A stretch of 64,000 bases of DNA from Spirosoma sp. 48-14 (GCF_001898575.1 NZ_MKUD01000022.1:51006-115005), one strand, 5' to 3'; numbered from the stretch's first letter, positions 32,895 to 43,572 are shown. Program-made: numbers and translations. Notes: generated by a model not told the origin, from the sequence alone.

Positions 32895-35800
32895 ATGTCT
32901 AAAAATCTACTGCATTTTCGAGCGGCTTTTATGCTAATCGGCAGTATTCTACTGGCTGTGCTCGGCGGAAGCGCAGCCATGGCACAGGTAACGACCTCCG
33001 TAATCAGCGGACAAGTTACCGACGATAAAGGTGGCCTTTTACCCGGAGCTACTGTCGTTGCCATCCACGAGCCGTCGGGTAGCCGGTACGGTACCACGAC
33101 GAACGCATCTGGCCGGTACACACTCCCCGGTGTTCGGGTGGGTGGGCCTTTTAAAATCACTGCTACCTATGTTGGTTTCAAAGATCAGGTAGTTGAGGGC
33201 GTTTTTACCAATCTGGGTACAGCTGCTGACGTAAACTTCAAAATGGTTGACAATAGCACGGCCTTGTCGGAGGTTATTGTGACCGGAAACCGAAATGATA
33301 TTATTAGTTCAAACCGCACGGGGGCTGCTGCTTCCTACGGTCGTGCTATGATCAATACGACCCCAACATTAGGTCGTACGATCAATGATATCACTAAATA
33401 CAACGCATATGGCAACGGCCAGTCATTCGGTGGTCAGGATGCTCGTTTTAACAACATAACTATTGACGGAGCTGTGTTCAATAACGGCTTCGGATTGGGT
33501 AGCTCAGCTATTGCGGGTGGCCGTACGGGTACAACAGCCGTTTCGCTGGATGCTCTGGACGAAATTCAGTTGAACGTAGCTCCGTTCGATGTTCGCCAGA
33601 CAGGTTTTGCTGGTGCTAGCATCAACGCCGTAACACGTTCCGGTACCAACGACTTTTCAGGTTCAGCTTATTATCTGTGGCGCAATAATGGTCTGGTAGG
33701 AAAGAAAGCTGATGACCGCGATCTGCCTCCTGTTAATATCAACCAAAATACACTTGGATTGCGTTTGGGTGGTCCAATCATCAAAAACAAACTGTTCTTC
33801 TTCATTAACCTGGAGCAATACAAGAGCAGTCAACCTGCTCTTGATTGGGTAATTAACCGGGGAACAGGTACTACTGGTAACGTATCGCGGGTGACCCAAG
33901 CTGACATGGACGATTTGAGCAGCTTCATGAAGACCAACTTCAACTTCGATCTGGGTGCTTACGATAATTTCAACAACGATGTGAAAAGTACGAAAGGGTT
34001 GATTCGCTTGGATTATAACATCAACGACAACCACAAACTTTCGGTACGTTACTCGCACCACGATTCGCAGTCGGGCCAGATCATTAGCAATAGTAACAGT
34101 AGTAATACAGCGGGTAATGGTAACCGGACAAACTCGTCACTGGCGGTTTCTGCAGAGAATACCGGCTATATCATTGCTGACAATACTCGTTCGATTGCTG
34201 CTGAATTGAACTCGACCTTCAGCGGTAAGTTTGCAAATAAACTGGTGGCTACCTACAACTATCAGAACGAAGACCGTACTTATAAAACAGGTGTCTTCCC
34301 AACGGTCGACATCCTGAAAGATGGTACGACTTATACGACGGTTGGTTTTGACCCCTTCACCCCAAACAACAAACTGAATTATTCGACCCTGAATATCACT
34401 GATAACTTCAGTTACTTCGCTGGTAAGCATACGCTGACGCTGGGTCTGTCTTATGAGAAGTACACGTCTAACAACGTTTTCTTCCCTGCATCCAATGGCG
34501 TGTATGTGTACAACTCGATTGCTGATTTTAAAACGGCAGCGCTTGCTTCGATTAGCAACCCAAACAGCACAACTTCGCCCGTTGCAGTAGCTCGTTATAA
34601 CCTGCGTTACTCGCTGTTGCCAGGTGGTGCTGAGCCATTACAAACACTGCACAGAAGCACCTACAGTGCGTATATTCAGGATGAATTCCAGGTCAATCCG
34701 AATTTCAAACTGACGGCTGGTCTTCGTGCTGACATCTTTGCCTATGACAATTCGACGGCTAAAGACTTCAACAACCCAGTTGTGGCTGGTCTTACATTCA
34801 AAGATGAAAACAACGCAGATTATAAGGTTACGACGGGTTCTTTCCCCAAAACACGTCTGTTGTTATCGCCCCGGATTGGTTTTAACTGGGATGTGAAAGG
34901 AGACAAAATGACTCAGATTCGGGGTGGTAGTGGCTTCTTTGTGTCGCGAATTCCTGAAGTATTGGTATCGAACCAATTGGGTAACAACGGGGTAAATACA
35001 GCTCTGATAACGGCTACCAACAGCACAGCGTATCCGTTTGTAACAGATCCAAGCAAACTACCGGCTGCTGTACGGCCTGATCCGACTCAAACGGATATTA
35101 CCAAACTGACTCCGTATGTAATCAACGCAACGGACCAGAACCTGAAATATCCGCTGGTCTGGAAAACAAACATCGCTATTGACCAACGGTTACCTTGGGG
35201 CTTAATTGGTACCCTCGAATTCATTTACAACAAGACGCTGTATGGTTTGCGGTATATCGATGCTAACCTGAAAGCTCCCGATCGCGTACTGAGTGGCTCT
35301 GATACCCGGAATCGTTTTCCAGCATCAGGTGTATCGGGTTCGCAGGGACCGGCTACCAGTGCTGTTAACATCGCTCGTTTCAATAATACGGCTATCACAA
35401 ACGCGTTTATCCTGAAAAACTCGACTCAGGGTGAAGCCTATACGTTCACAGCAAAACTCGAAAAGCCAACAACGAACGGTTTTGGTGGGATGCTCGCCTG
35501 GACATACGGCCTGGCTCGGGATATTCAGTCAGTTGGTAGCACGGTTGTAGCCAACGTACCAACTGTACAAGGTCAAAATTATCTGGGTCTTTCGTTCGGT
35601 GATAACGACCTTCGGCATCGTGTCATCGGCTATCTAAACTATCGCCTGAACTATGGCGGTAAGTTTGGTGGGTCTACAACCTTCACGTTGGGTGGTCAGT
35701 ATACGACTGGTTATAAAACGAACCTGGTTGTCGGTGGTGACCTGAATGGGGATGGCCAAACCACAAACGACCTCCTTTATATTCCCAAAAGCGCTTCAGA

Positions 35801-36278
35801 GCTGACATTCTCGGCTTTGACCGTAGGTTCTGGAGCATCAGCCGTTGTGTATTCTCCTGAACAACAGCAGGCTGCTTTTGAAAAATATATCGAGAACAAT
35901 GATTATCTGAAGAGTCGTCGTGGTCAATACGTCGAACGTAACGGTGTGTTCTCTCCTGATCTACTCCGTTTCGACTTCACGGTGATGCAGGAGTTTTACA
36001 TCGCTGTAGGCGCTAAAGGAACCAAGCACACACTGCAATTCCGGGCTGATATTCTGAACGTTGGTAACCTGCTCAATAACAAATGGGGTGTAGGCTGGAC
36101 AACAACGTCTACACAGCCGCTCTCTCTGGTAGGCGTTAGTGCGGCTGGTGTGCCAACGTATCGGTTAGGTACGCAATCTGTGAATGGTCAAACGGTTCTT
36201 TTGCAGGACGTATTCACCAAAAGTATCACGGTGGATAACGTTTGGCAGGCTCAGCTTGGCGTTCGTTACTCGTTCTAA
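32895..36278 (+). CDS. Oar-like TonB-dependent outer-membrane receptor
   Basis: The 1127-residue protein has a signal peptide ([14 protein letters not shown]), then a carboxypeptidase-regulatory-like fold ([26 protein letters not shown], residues 36-115), then a TonB plug ([13 protein letters not shown]) with [23 protein letters not shown] and [20 protein letters not shown], then a beta-barrel ending GVRYSF. Order and motifs match Oar-type rather than SusC-type receptors: there is no partner SusD next to it. Ligand unknown; Oar proteins are involved in adhesion or uptake of peptides and large substrates. It is monocistronic with a strong terminator. Confidence 0.9.
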   Translation: MSKNLLHFRAAFMLIGSILLAVLGGSAAMAQVTTSVISGQVTDDKGGLLPGATVVAIHEPSGSRYGTTTNASGRYTLPGVRVGGPFKITATYVGFKDQVVEGVFTNLGTAADVNFKMVDNSTALSEVIVTGNRNDIISSNRTGAAASYGRAMINTTPTLGRTINDITKYNAYGNGQSFGGQDARFNNITIDGAVFNNGFGLGSSAIAGGRTGTTAVSLDALDEIQLNVAPFDVRQTGFAGASINAVTRSGTNDFSGSAYYLWRNNGLVGKKADDRDLPPVNINQNTLGLRLGGPIIKNKLFFFINLEQYKSSQPALDWVINRGTGTTGNVSRVTQADMDDLSSFMKTNFNFDLGAYDNFNNDVKSTKGLIRLDYNINDNHKLSVRYSHHDSQSGQIISNSNSSNTAGNGNRTNSSLAVSAENTGYIIADNTRSIAAELNSTFSGKFANKLVATYNYQNEDRTYKTGVFPTVDILKDGTTYTTVGFDPFTPNNKLNYSTLNITDNFSYFAGKHTLTLGLSYEKYTSNNVFFPASNGVYVYNSIADFKTAALASISNPNSTTSPVAVARYNLRYSLLPGGAEPLQTLHRSTYSAYIQDEFQVNPNFKLTAGLRADIFAYDNSTAKDFNNPVVAGLTFKDENNADYKVTTGSFPKTRLLLSPRIGFNWDVKGDKMTQIRGGSGFFVSRIPEVLVSNQLGNNGVNTALITATNSTAYPFVTDPSKLPAAVRPDPTQTDITKLTPYVINATDQNLKYPLVWKTNIAIDQRLPWGLIGTLEFIYNKTLYGLRYIDANLKAPDRVLSGSDTRNRFPASGVSGSQGPATSAVNIARFNNTAITNAFILKNSTQGEAYTFTAKLEKPTTNGFGGMLAWTYGLARDIQSVGSTVVANVPTVQGQNYLGLSFGDNDLRHRVIGYLNYRLNYGGKFGGSTTFTLGGQYTTGYKTNLVVGGDLNGDGQTTNDLLYIPKSASELTFSALTVGSGASAVVYSPEQQQAAFEKYIENNDYLKSRRGQYVERNGVFSPDLLRFDFTVMQEFYIAVGAKGTKHTLQFRADILNVGNLLNNKWGVGWTTTSTQPLSLVGVSAAGVPTYRLGTQSVNGQTVLLQDVFTKSITVDNVWQAQLGVRYSF

Positions 36279-36296
36279 ATGGATTCATTCCCGTAT

Positions 36297-36332
36297 AAAA
36301 ATCCCCCGCACAGTTTTGGCGGGGGATTTTTT
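36297..36332 (+). terminator. Rho-independent terminator of the Oar-like receptor
   Basis: AAAAATCCCCCGC (36297-36309) pairs with GCGGGGGATTTTTT (36319-36332) with a 9-nt loop, followed by T-rich DNA. It lies 19 nt after the stop. Confidence 0.95.
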
Positions 36333-36351
36333 GTTGTTGTAGATTTAGTCT

Positions 36352-37221
36352 ATGAAAGCTTCCTTTTTAGTTCTTCTGATCAGTTTAGCGGTTGTTCAGG
36401 TTGCGGCACAACGTGTTAATAGGTTTAAAGATACCCAAACGATTGACGCATATTTTCGGCTAAAACCCAATCGTGAACATCCGCTTATTTTGGCGCATCG
36501 GGGTGGGCCGGGCTCAACCGATACCGAAAATTCGATAACTACCTTCGAGAAGACAGCCAAAAAACTTCCTGATGCCATCATCGAAATGGATGTACGCCTG
36601 ACCCGCGACAGTGGTTATGTGCTATTGCATGATCCTACTCTTGATCGGGAGTCGGATGCCAAAGGGGCAGTCGCTGAATGGACATTGGCAGATTTGAAAA
36701 AAGTCAGACTAAAAACATTGGCTGGTGAACTTACCACGCAGCAGGTACCCACATTTACTGACATATTGAACTGGAATAAAAACCGGTATATGCTTGCGCT
36801 GGATGTAAAGCCCGGTACTGATCCACTCCAAGTAATGAAGGTCGTAGAGAAACACCAGGCGGTGCATTCTGTGTTTGTAATTTGTTATTCAATAGCCGAA
36901 GCGCAGCGGGTACGGGATCAATACCCAACGCTCTGGCTGGCCGTTGGGGTAAATAGTATGCCCGATCTGGAGCACTTCGAAAAAACACCTTTAGCTTCAT
37001 CGGGTCGATTGATTGCGCTAACGCCACAGAGACTTCAGCCTACCGCCTTTTACGAACGATTGCATAAGCTTAACATCCCCTGCTCAGTTGGTACCTATGG
37101 TGTGGGGCAACTGGACGAAAAACCAATGGCTGAAGCGGTATCAGGTTATCGGGAATTACTGCGTCAAGGGGGCGATATTATTACAACCGACCGTCCTGTA
37201 GCGGTAGCTGCGCTCTTTTAA
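36352..37221 (+). CDS. Exported glycerophosphodiester phosphodiesterase
   Basis: The 289-residue protein starts with a signal peptide (MKASFLVLLISLAVVQVAAQ) and carries a GDPD TIM barrel: catalytic His in LILAHRGGPG, metal residues in ENSITTF and EMDVRLTRDSGYVLLHDPTLDRES. It probably releases glycerol phosphate and alcohols from phospholipid head groups in the periplasm. The downstream MBL gene starts 13 nt later and is likely co-transcribed. Confidence 0.9.
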   Translation: MKASFLVLLISLAVVQVAAQRVNRFKDTQTIDAYFRLKPNREHPLILAHRGGPGSTDTENSITTFEKTAKKLPDAIIEMDVRLTRDSGYVLLHDPTLDRESDAKGAVAEWTLADLKKVRLKTLAGELTTQQVPTFTDILNWNKNRYMLALDVKPGTDPLQVMKVVEKHQAVHSVFVICYSIAEAQRVRDQYPTLWLAVGVNSMPDLEHFEKTPLASSGRLIALTPQRLQPTAFYERLHKLNIPCSVGTYGVGQLDEKPMAEAVSGYRELLRQGGDIITTDRPVAVAALF

Positions 37222-37234
37222 TGGTTCATCAACT

Positions 37235-38494
37235 ATGGGTGCTCTCCGTAAATTAATTACTGCGTTTCTGATTATTCTGCCTTACTGGGGATGGGCACAG
37301 CGAATAGGCGAGCCGGTTCCGGTCTGGCAGGAGGGACAGCTCGATATTCATCATATCAATACCGGACAGGGTAATGCTACTTTTGTGGTTTTCCCGGAGG
37401 GTACTACATTGTTGATTGATGCTGGTGCCATCAGTTCGATGGATTGGCGGACGAACAAGCCCCGGAATATCCCTACCTGGCCCAGTAACGAACGGCAGGC
37501 AGGTGAGTGGATTGCTCGATATATACGAAACGTATTGCGTTTTCAGCGTAACCCTGCGATTGATTACGCCATCGTCACGCATTTTCACGACGATCATATG
37601 GGGACACCACTTAATGTTGTTAAGCGATCGAAAGGAGAGTATACCCTGGCAGGCATTACCGAAGTTGCAGAATACGTGCCGATTCATAAAATGCTGGATC
37701 GTGGCTGGCCCGATTATGCGTACCCCAAACCGATGGATGCTGATTCGATGGTGGTTAATTATCGGCGTTTTTTATCATGGCAGCAACAACGTAACGGGTT
37801 GGTTGTCGAGCGATTTCAGGCTGGTAGGGTCGACCAAATCGTTTCGGTGAAATCTCTGTCAGTTCGGCAGAAATATCCCTTTGAGGTGCGAAATCTGATG
37901 GTCAATGGCGAACTGTGGACAGGTGAGGGGGACAAAATAAAGGGTCTGTTCCCCGATTTACGTTCGTTGAAGCCAGCTGATTATCCAAACGAAAATATGT
38001 GCAGTATAGCACTACAGATTCGGTACGGAGCGTTTGATTATTTTTCTGGGGCAGATCTTCAGGGCGTGCTTCAGTTTGGCGCACCTGCCTGGCATGATGT
38101 CGAAACGCCTGTCGCCCAGGTTGTAGGGCCAGTCGATGTTCAATTGGTCGATCATCATGGTTACCCCGATTCGCAAAATGGATCATTGCTATCCAGTCTA
38201 CAACCAAGGGTTCTGATCCTGCCAGCTTGGGCTTCATCCCATCCTGGTCGTGATGTTCTCGAAAGGCTTTTTTCAGACAAATTTTATAGAGGTGAACGAG
38301 ATGTATTTGCTACACATCTGCTGCCAGAGGCCAAAACGATCATTGCCGATTTGCTGCCCCGCCTGAAAAGTGAGTCAGGGCATATTGTCATTCGCGTCGA
38401 AAAAGGGGGTAAAAGGTATCATGTACTGGTTCTGGACGATCAGAGTGAATCATACAGGGTGAAAGCTATCTTTGGGCCATACTCGGCACGGTGA
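37235..38494 (+). CDS. Exported MBL-fold hydrolase (ComEC/Rec2-like)
   Basis: The 419-residue protein has a signal peptide (ITAFLIILPYWGWAQ) and a metallo-beta-lactamase domain: HHINTGQGNATFVVFPEGTTLLIDAG, then the metal motif YAIVTHFHDDHMG, ADLQG and VQLVDHHGYPDSQNG. The IN-x-GQGNAT opening is typical of the ComEC/Rec2 C-terminal domain family, here as a free-standing secreted enzyme. It may cleave nucleic acid or a phosphodiester, in keeping with the GDPD gene 13 nt upstream. Substrate not known. Confidence 0.83.
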   Translation: MGALRKLITAFLIILPYWGWAQRIGEPVPVWQEGQLDIHHINTGQGNATFVVFPEGTTLLIDAGAISSMDWRTNKPRNIPTWPSNERQAGEWIARYIRNVLRFQRNPAIDYAIVTHFHDDHMGTPLNVVKRSKGEYTLAGITEVAEYVPIHKMLDRGWPDYAYPKPMDADSMVVNYRRFLSWQQQRNGLVVERFQAGRVDQIVSVKSLSVRQKYPFEVRNLMVNGELWTGEGDKIKGLFPDLRSLKPADYPNENMCSIALQIRYGAFDYFSGADLQGVLQFGAPAWHDVETPVAQVVGPVDVQLVDHHGYPDSQNGSLLSSLQPRVLILPAWASSHPGRDVLERLFSDKFYRGERDVFATHLLPEAKTIIADLLPRLKSESGHIVIRVEKGGKRYHVLVLDDQSESYRVKAIFGPYSAR

Positions 38495-38508
38495 AACTAT
38501 CGCGTGCT

Positions 38509-39495
38509 TTACCGTACTTCTTTGTCGACCGTACTTTTTTTCAGAAGTTCAACACCAGCCTGATAGCCCTGTATAATCATCTTACTAATGTCTTCAGAAG
38601 TAAATTTCATCAGGTTCAGGGAAAGTGGTTCGGTGGGCCGAATAACCGTCAGGTTCAGCGTTCGGCCATGTAGTCGTTCGCGCTCTGCAAACCGTTCTGC
38701 CCAGGCAATGTCATTGTTAACCAACTGGTTGACCGTAATGTCTTTCACTCGGTCCATCAGATTCAGCAGGTTGCGGTAGTTAAATTTCTCGTTATATATT
38801 TTTCGGGCATGGCAGGCTACACAGGCAATGTCTGTAGCGCCGTCTTCGATGGCTACCCGCAAAGGGGCTACTTCACGCAGACCACCGTCTAAAAAGGCCC
38901 GTCGATGATCGCCACCAATCTGAACGGCCGGCATCAGAAATGGTAACGAACTACTGGCATATACGTAATCCAGAAAATGGGGATCGCTGGCATCTGCATA
39001 ATACATATCACCCTGAATGATATCGACGGCACCAACTTTTATCTTCACCGGGCCTTTGCGTATCGTCTCCATGTCGACATGTTTACTGATCAGGTTCTGA
39101 ATGGGCGAATTGTCCAGTAACCCATCGAAACGGCTCATAATCGTATTATAACCCATTCTGAATCGCGATCGAATCACGGCCACATCGTCGGGTTTTGTGA
39201 TGTTGCGTATCCAGAATTCAATGAGGTGTTTCCCTACTTTTACCCAGTCTGTCTGCCCGGTTTCACTATACTGGCGGGCGGCTTCATTGGCAATAAAGGT
39301 TGCATTAAGGCTTCCTACTGAAATGCCATAGAGTTGATCGGGGACAAAACCCGATTCAAAAAGCGCCATGACTGCACCAACCTGAAAGGCTCCTTTGAGT
39401 GATCCTCCGCCCAGTACAAGGGCACGCATGGGGGATTGAGATGCAGGCAGAATGGCCTCTGCTTTTGGAACGGGAGGAGTAGGATTATCAATCAT
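38509..39495 (-). CDS. Patatin-like phospholipase
   Basis: I chose the ATG at 39495 (MIDNPTPPVPKAEAIL); an upstream in-frame ATG at 39600 adds 35 poorly structured residues. The 328-residue protein has the patatin oxyanion loop RALVLGGGSLKGAFQVGA, nucleophile GISVGSLNA, and catalytic Asp in FLDGGLREVAP. The Ser-Asp dyad suggests lipid acyl hydrolase activity. No signal peptide is seen, so it may act at the cytoplasmic face. It is convergent with the MBL gene, 14 nt apart. Confidence 0.88.
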   Translation of the reverse strand: MIDNPTPPVPKAEAILPASQSPMRALVLGGGSLKGAFQVGAVMALFESGFVPDQLYGISVGSLNATFIANEAARQYSETGQTDWVKVGKHLIEFWIRNITKPDDVAVIRSRFRMGYNTIMSRFDGLLDNSPIQNLISKHVDMETIRKGPVKIKVGAVDIIQGDMYYADASDPHFLDYVYASSSLPFLMPAVQIGGDHRRAFLDGGLREVAPLRVAIEDGATDIACVACHARKIYNEKFNYRNLLNLMDRVKDITVNQLVNNDIAWAERFAERERLHGRTLNLTVIRPTEPLSLNLMKFTSEDISKMIIQGYQAGVELLKKSTVDKEVR

Positions 39496-39650
39496 GAAAC
39501 AGAAGCGACTGGATGTAAAGGTCGGTAAGTTGACGCTTTTCAAATAATTATCAAAACGAATTGCCGTATCGATAGTTGTGAGAATGGACGTGTTTTTCAA
39601 AATGCCTTTTCGGCATCTGCGCTTTCCTTACTAATATTGCCAGAAATTTA

Positions 39651-39761
39651 GTCGATAGCCGATACGCGTTAGCTGTCAGTCAATGATAAAGAGAGTAGGT
39701 TTAATAGCCGGTATCTCACTGTTGACTGGTTACTCGCAACAATCGACTGTCAACTATCGAC
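39651..39761. repeat. Nested inverted repeats upstream of the polyprenyl synthase gene
   Basis: GTCGATAG (39651-39658) pairs with CTATCGAC (39754-39761) and CAGTCAA (39677-39683) pairs with TTGACTG (39722-39728). The text repeats GTCAGTC and TCGACTGTC words like those at 4879 and 21590. It ends 6 nt before the gene start at 39768. Confidence 0.6.
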
Positions 39762-39767
39762 TCCAAT

Positions 39768-40742
39768 ATGTCTCTTACCGTCGCTGATATACAAGCTCCG
39801 ATTGCTGCCGAAATGGAATTGTTCGAGCAGAAATTCAGGAAGCAAATGAAAAGCGATGTGATGCTTCTGGACCAAATCACGAAATACATTGTCAAGCGGA
39901 AAGGCAAACAGTTACGCCCGATGTTCGTATTTCTGATGGCGGGTGTTTGCGGCCAAATTACCGAATCGACCTACCGGGGGGCGTCACTTATCGAACTTTG
40001 CCATACCGCGTCGCTGGTTCACGATGACGTGGTCGACGAATCGAATTATCGACGTGGCTTTTTTTCAATCAATGCCCTCTGGAAAAATAAAGTAGCCGTT
40101 CTGGTCGGTGATTATTTGTTGACCCGTGGGCTATTCCTGGCTATCGACAATAATGACCACGATTTACTGCGGATTGTAACCATGGCCGTTCGGGAGCTAA
40201 GCGAGGGCGAACTGCTTCAGATTGAAAAAGCGCGTCGGCTGGATATTACCGAGGATGTTTACTACGAAATTATCCGTCAAAAAACAGCGTCGTTGATTGC
40301 GGCCTGTTGTGCAGTAGGTGCCTGTTCAGCGGGTTCTGATCCTGCTGCCGTTGAGCAGGCACGCGTGTTCGGGGAAAAAGTGGGTATTGCTTTTCAGATT
40401 AAAGATGATCTGTTCGATTACGGAACTGCCGAAGTTGGTAAACCCCTGGGTATCGATATTAAGGAAAAAAAGATGACCCTGCCCCTGATCTATGCGCTCA
40501 ATAAGGCTAAGTTTCTGGAAAAACGGCGGATTATCAATATCATCAAGAATGAAAGCGATAACCCGAAAAAGGTGGCTGAAGTGATTGCTTTTGTGAAAAA
40601 TTCAGGTGGTATCGAATATGCTACCCAGGCAATGAATCGATACGTTACAGAGGCTCAGAATCTATTAAATGCTTATCCTGATTCTGCTTATCGGAAATCC
40701 TTACACCAACTAGTGCAGTATACAATTGAGCGAAGTAAGTAA
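39768..40742 (+). CDS. Polyprenyl diphosphate synthase
   Basis: The 324-residue protein is a class I prenyl transferase that builds the long chain for quinones. First aspartate-rich motif: LVHDDVVDESNYRRG; second: FQIKDDLFDYG. KRKGKQLRPMFVF is the usual start of the active-site region. Chain length (octaprenyl, as in IspB, or heptaprenyl) cannot be read with certainty. A perfect 34-bp hairpin follows between it and the convergent sterol-desaturase gene. Confidence 0.92.
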   Translation: MSLTVADIQAPIAAEMELFEQKFRKQMKSDVMLLDQITKYIVKRKGKQLRPMFVFLMAGVCGQITESTYRGASLIELCHTASLVHDDVVDESNYRRGFFSINALWKNKVAVLVGDYLLTRGLFLAIDNNDHDLLRIVTMAVRELSEGELLQIEKARRLDITEDVYYEIIRQKTASLIAACCAVGACSAGSDPAAVEQARVFGEKVGIAFQIKDDLFDYGTAEVGKPLGIDIKEKKMTLPLIYALNKAKFLEKRRIINIIKNESDNPKKVAEVIAFVKNSGGIEYATQAMNRYVTEAQNLLNAYPDSAYRKSLHQLVQYTIERSK

Positions 40743-40756
40743 GGTTTAGTACTGGT

Positions 40757-40836
40757 AGCGAGAAGTGAGGAGCGGGAATGGCTGGCGCATCAAGGAAAGT
40801 ATATGCGCCAGCCATTCCCGCTCCTCACTTCTCGCT
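40757..40836. repeat. Perfect 34-bp hairpin made of 7-nt words, overlapping a gene end
   Basis: Arms 40757-40790 and 40803-40836 are perfect complements with a 12-nt loop. The arm consists of the 7-nt words AGCGAGA, AGTGAGG, AGCGGGA then a GC-rich core. The stop codon of the convergent gene (40825-40827) and its last three codons lie in the right arm. Confidence 0.95.
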
Positions 40837-41616
40837 CCTAATACTGTTACTTGTTTTTTCTCCAAATGTTCGGTGGAAATCCGGGCTTTCTGTTTTCATC
40901 CACTTATCCCAGAATGTAAAATAGAGGCCGTAGTTGAACCGAAACTGCGTATGGTGGAGGCTATGGTGCGTCGCGCCAATAAGCCAGCGGCCCAGCCAGT
41001 GATGGTCGAAGTTTTTCGGGTAGATTTCCGTGTTCAAATGATTAACCGCACTCGAAAAGGTCATGATAATCAGAATCAGACCAACGGCAGTAAAATGTAG
41101 TGGAAGTACGAACGTTAAGGCTGGAATAATAATCGCCTGTAATGTACTCTCAAGCGGGTGGAACGAAAAAGCTGTCCAGGGTGATGTTGTCAGACTATCA
41201 TGATGGGTTTTATGAACCAGGCGGTATATACCGGGCTTGTGCATCCAGCGATGAAGCCAATAATAGTATGTTTCGTGGATGAATAGGACCAGCAGAATGC
41301 TCACCGGATACCAAAGTAAAGGGTAGGCATATAGATCCGTATAAATTTGGGTAAATCCATCCTGATAAGCCAGAATAACGCCAAGAGCAATTAGGGTGAA
41401 AATTAAGGATGTAATGGCAGACCATCCAATTTCGCGCCAGTCCTGGCCTGCTTTACGAGGCCGTAACTGGACCTCACGGTGAGCAAACTGATCTTTCATC
41501 GAAACTTTGAATATCCACCAGAATGCGATTGAAAAGAGCACATAGCGCCCAAATATTGCGATGAAAAACAGGGTTGCTGTTAGCCAGAAGGTAGTTGGTC
41601 CAGTAATGTGAATCAT
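40825..41616 (-). CDS. Sterol desaturase / fatty acid hydroxylase family membrane protein
   Basis: The 263-residue protein has four to five membrane helices and three histidine boxes of the FA_hydroxylase family: HETYYYWLHRWMH, HKTHHDS and HHSLHHTQF. These bind a di-iron centre that hydroxylates or desaturates lipids or carotenoids. Substrate is unknown. Its last residues (RSEK) are read from the repeat hairpin, so the tail is probably not functional. Confidence 0.88.
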   Translation of the reverse strand: MIHITGPTTFWLTATLFFIAIFGRYVLFSIAFWWIFKVSMKDQFAHREVQLRPRKAGQDWREIGWSAITSLIFTLIALGVILAYQDGFTQIYTDLYAYPLLWYPVSILLVLFIHETYYYWLHRWMHKPGIYRLVHKTHHDSLTTSPWTAFSFHPLESTLQAIIIPALTFVLPLHFTAVGLILIIMTFSSAVNHLNTEIYPKNFDHHWLGRWLIGATHHSLHHTQFRFNYGLYFTFWDKWMKTESPDFHRTFGEKTSNSIRSEK

Positions 41617-41833
41617 AGAGATGAATCCAGTTCCAGTAGTTGAACAAGATTAGGCTGATTTTCATTGAATAGCACCTCTAAAAAATATAGTCGGTAAAAC
41701 GTAGCACGAAAGACAACGGCCAGTTTCTGACGAAATGCCATTAACAATGACTTCATGTTGGGCAATCAATAACCCTCTGCTTTTGTTTTGTACATTTGCA
41801 GCAAGTTACCTTAACGACCAACGAAACGGCTTT

Positions 41834-43501
41834 ATGCGCCTGATTACTTCTGCTTTTCTAATCCCTTTAGCAGTACTCTCTGCTTTCGCTCAATCCAAAC
41901 AACCTTCAACTGCAACGGCCAAACCAACGGCTGGACAAGCGTTGGCCCGACCAAAACTGGTGGTAGGCATTGTGGTTGACCAGATGCGTTATGATTATTT
42001 GTATCGATACTACAACAAATTTGGCACGGGTGGGTTCCGACGCATGATGGATGGTGGCTTCAACGCCCGCAATAATCACTACCATTACGCAGCTACGTAT
42101 ACCGGTCCGGGTCATGCTGCTATTTATACCGGTTCGGCTCCGGCCCTGAACGGTATTGTCGGTAATGATTTTTACGAACGGAATATTGGACGACTACTCT
42201 ATTGTGCCGAAGATACAACCGTCAGTACCGTGGGGAATACCGGAACCGCCGGAAAAATGTCGCCCCGGAACTTGCTGGTAACTACTATCGGTGATCAGCT
42301 TAAACTGGCTACCGATGGTCGGTCAAAAGTGATCGGTATTGCGCTGAAAGATCGGGGGGCTATTTTGCCAGCAGGGCATTCAGCCAATGCCGCCTACTGG
42401 TACGATTCGAAAGACGGTAATTTCATCAGCAGCACGTTCTACCAGAATGAATTACCGAAATGGGTGCAGGAGTTCAATGCGCGTAAGCTGGGTGATCAGT
42501 TCCTGACTCAAAAATGGGAAACTACGCTTCCTCTGAACCAGTACACAGAAAGTACGTCCGATGATAAGCCGTATGAAAGCACGATGCCGGGTGAAGCCAA
42601 ATCTGTTTTTCCCCACGAGTTTGCCGTTCAAACGGGCAGCAGTAAATATGAAGTACTGCGTACCAGCCCTTATGGTGATCAGATCACGAAAGAATTCGCG
42701 CTAGCAGCGCTCAAAGGTGAGCAGTTAGGCCAGCATGACGTGACCGATATGCTTTGCCTTAGCTTTTCCTCGCCCGATTACATTGGCCATGCCTTTGGCA
42801 CCCATGCCATTGAAACGGAAGATAATTACATTCGGCTCGATCGGCAGTTGGCCGATATTTTTTCGCAACTGGATGCAACAGTCGGGCAAGGGCAATGGGT
42901 CGCCTTCCTATCGGCCGATCATGGGGTAGTCGATGCGCCGGGATTTCTGCAGGAGTACCGTATTCCGTCAGGTACCAAAAGCTATGGCGAGATTGGGGAA
43001 ACGGTAAAAGCCACTCTTGAAAAAGCGTATGGCCCAGGGCAATGGATGCTGGCCTATATCAATCAGCAGATTTACCTGAATCATGCTTTGCTGGTAGAAA
43101 AGAAAGTTCCTATTCAGCAGGTTTATGAACTTTTGCAGGCAACCTTGTTGAAGCAGAAAGCTGTTGTCAATGTTGTTAACCTGCATAACCTTGGGGCCGA
43201 AGCGCTGCCATCTTTGCAGGAGAATCTGTTTCGTAACGTTTACCACCCAAACCGCAGTGGCGATTTTTATGTGATGCAGGCACCAGGCTGGCTCGAAGGC
43301 CGGTCTAAAGGGACTACCCATGGCACTACCTACGCCTACGACACCCACGTTCCTTTTTTACTGTATGGCTGGGGGGTAAAACCTGGTCAAACGCTCCGTC
43401 GTACGCATATTCATGACATAGCACCAACCATCACGGCCCTTCTTAAACTGCTCGAACCAAACGGATGCATCGGGAATCCAGTGGAAGAAGCGATAAAGTG
43501 A
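41834..43501 (+). CDS. pafA: PafA-type alkaline phosphatase
   Basis: The ATG at 41834 begins a signal peptide (MRLITSAFLIPLAVLSAFAQ); an in-frame ATG at 41735 would place it internally. The 555-residue enzyme matches PafA of Bacteroidota: metal Asp in GIVVDQMRYDYLYRYY, nucleophile Thr90 in TYTGPGHAAIYTGS, the PafA-specific Lys and Arg in IALKDRGAILPAGH, and the metal pair in SADHGVVDAPGF. PafA hydrolyses many phosphomonoesters and is often constitutive for phosphate scavenging. Its last codons are part of a hairpin shared with birA. Confidence 0.92.
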   Translation: MRLITSAFLIPLAVLSAFAQSKQPSTATAKPTAGQALARPKLVVGIVVDQMRYDYLYRYYNKFGTGGFRRMMDGGFNARNNHYHYAATYTGPGHAAIYTGSAPALNGIVGNDFYERNIGRLLYCAEDTTVSTVGNTGTAGKMSPRNLLVTTIGDQLKLATDGRSKVIGIALKDRGAILPAGHSANAAYWYDSKDGNFISSTFYQNELPKWVQEFNARKLGDQFLTQKWETTLPLNQYTESTSDDKPYESTMPGEAKSVFPHEFAVQTGSSKYEVLRTSPYGDQITKEFALAALKGEQLGQHDVTDMLCLSFSSPDYIGHAFGTHAIETEDNYIRLDRQLADIFSQLDATVGQGQWVAFLSADHGVVDAPGFLQEYRIPSGTKSYGEIGETVKATLEKAYGPGQWMLAYINQQIYLNHALLVEKKVPIQQVYELLQATLLKQKAVVNVVNLHNLGAEALPSLQENLFRNVYHPNRSGDFYVMQAPGWLEGRSKGTTHGTTYAYDTHVPFLLYGWGVKPGQTLRRTHIHDIAPTITALLKLLEPNGCIGNPVEEAIK

Positions 43502-43572
43502 TGTATGATCTAGGATGTATGACTAGAGTTAATTACATCATACATCCTAGATCATACATCACTTTATCGCTT
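43488..43572. repeat. Perfect 35-bp hairpin covering both convergent gene ends
   Basis: Arms 43488-43522 and 43538-43572 are perfect complements with a 15-nt loop. The pafA stop (43499-43501) and its last codons lie in the left arm; the birA stop begins at 43571 in the right arm. The arm repeats ATGTATGA twice, 14 nt apart. A related hairpin lies at 59972-60027. Confidence 0.95.

Noticed and set aside
41735..41833. Upstream start of the alkaline phosphatase
   Set aside because: It puts a clear signal peptide in the interior; the ATG at 41834 fits.
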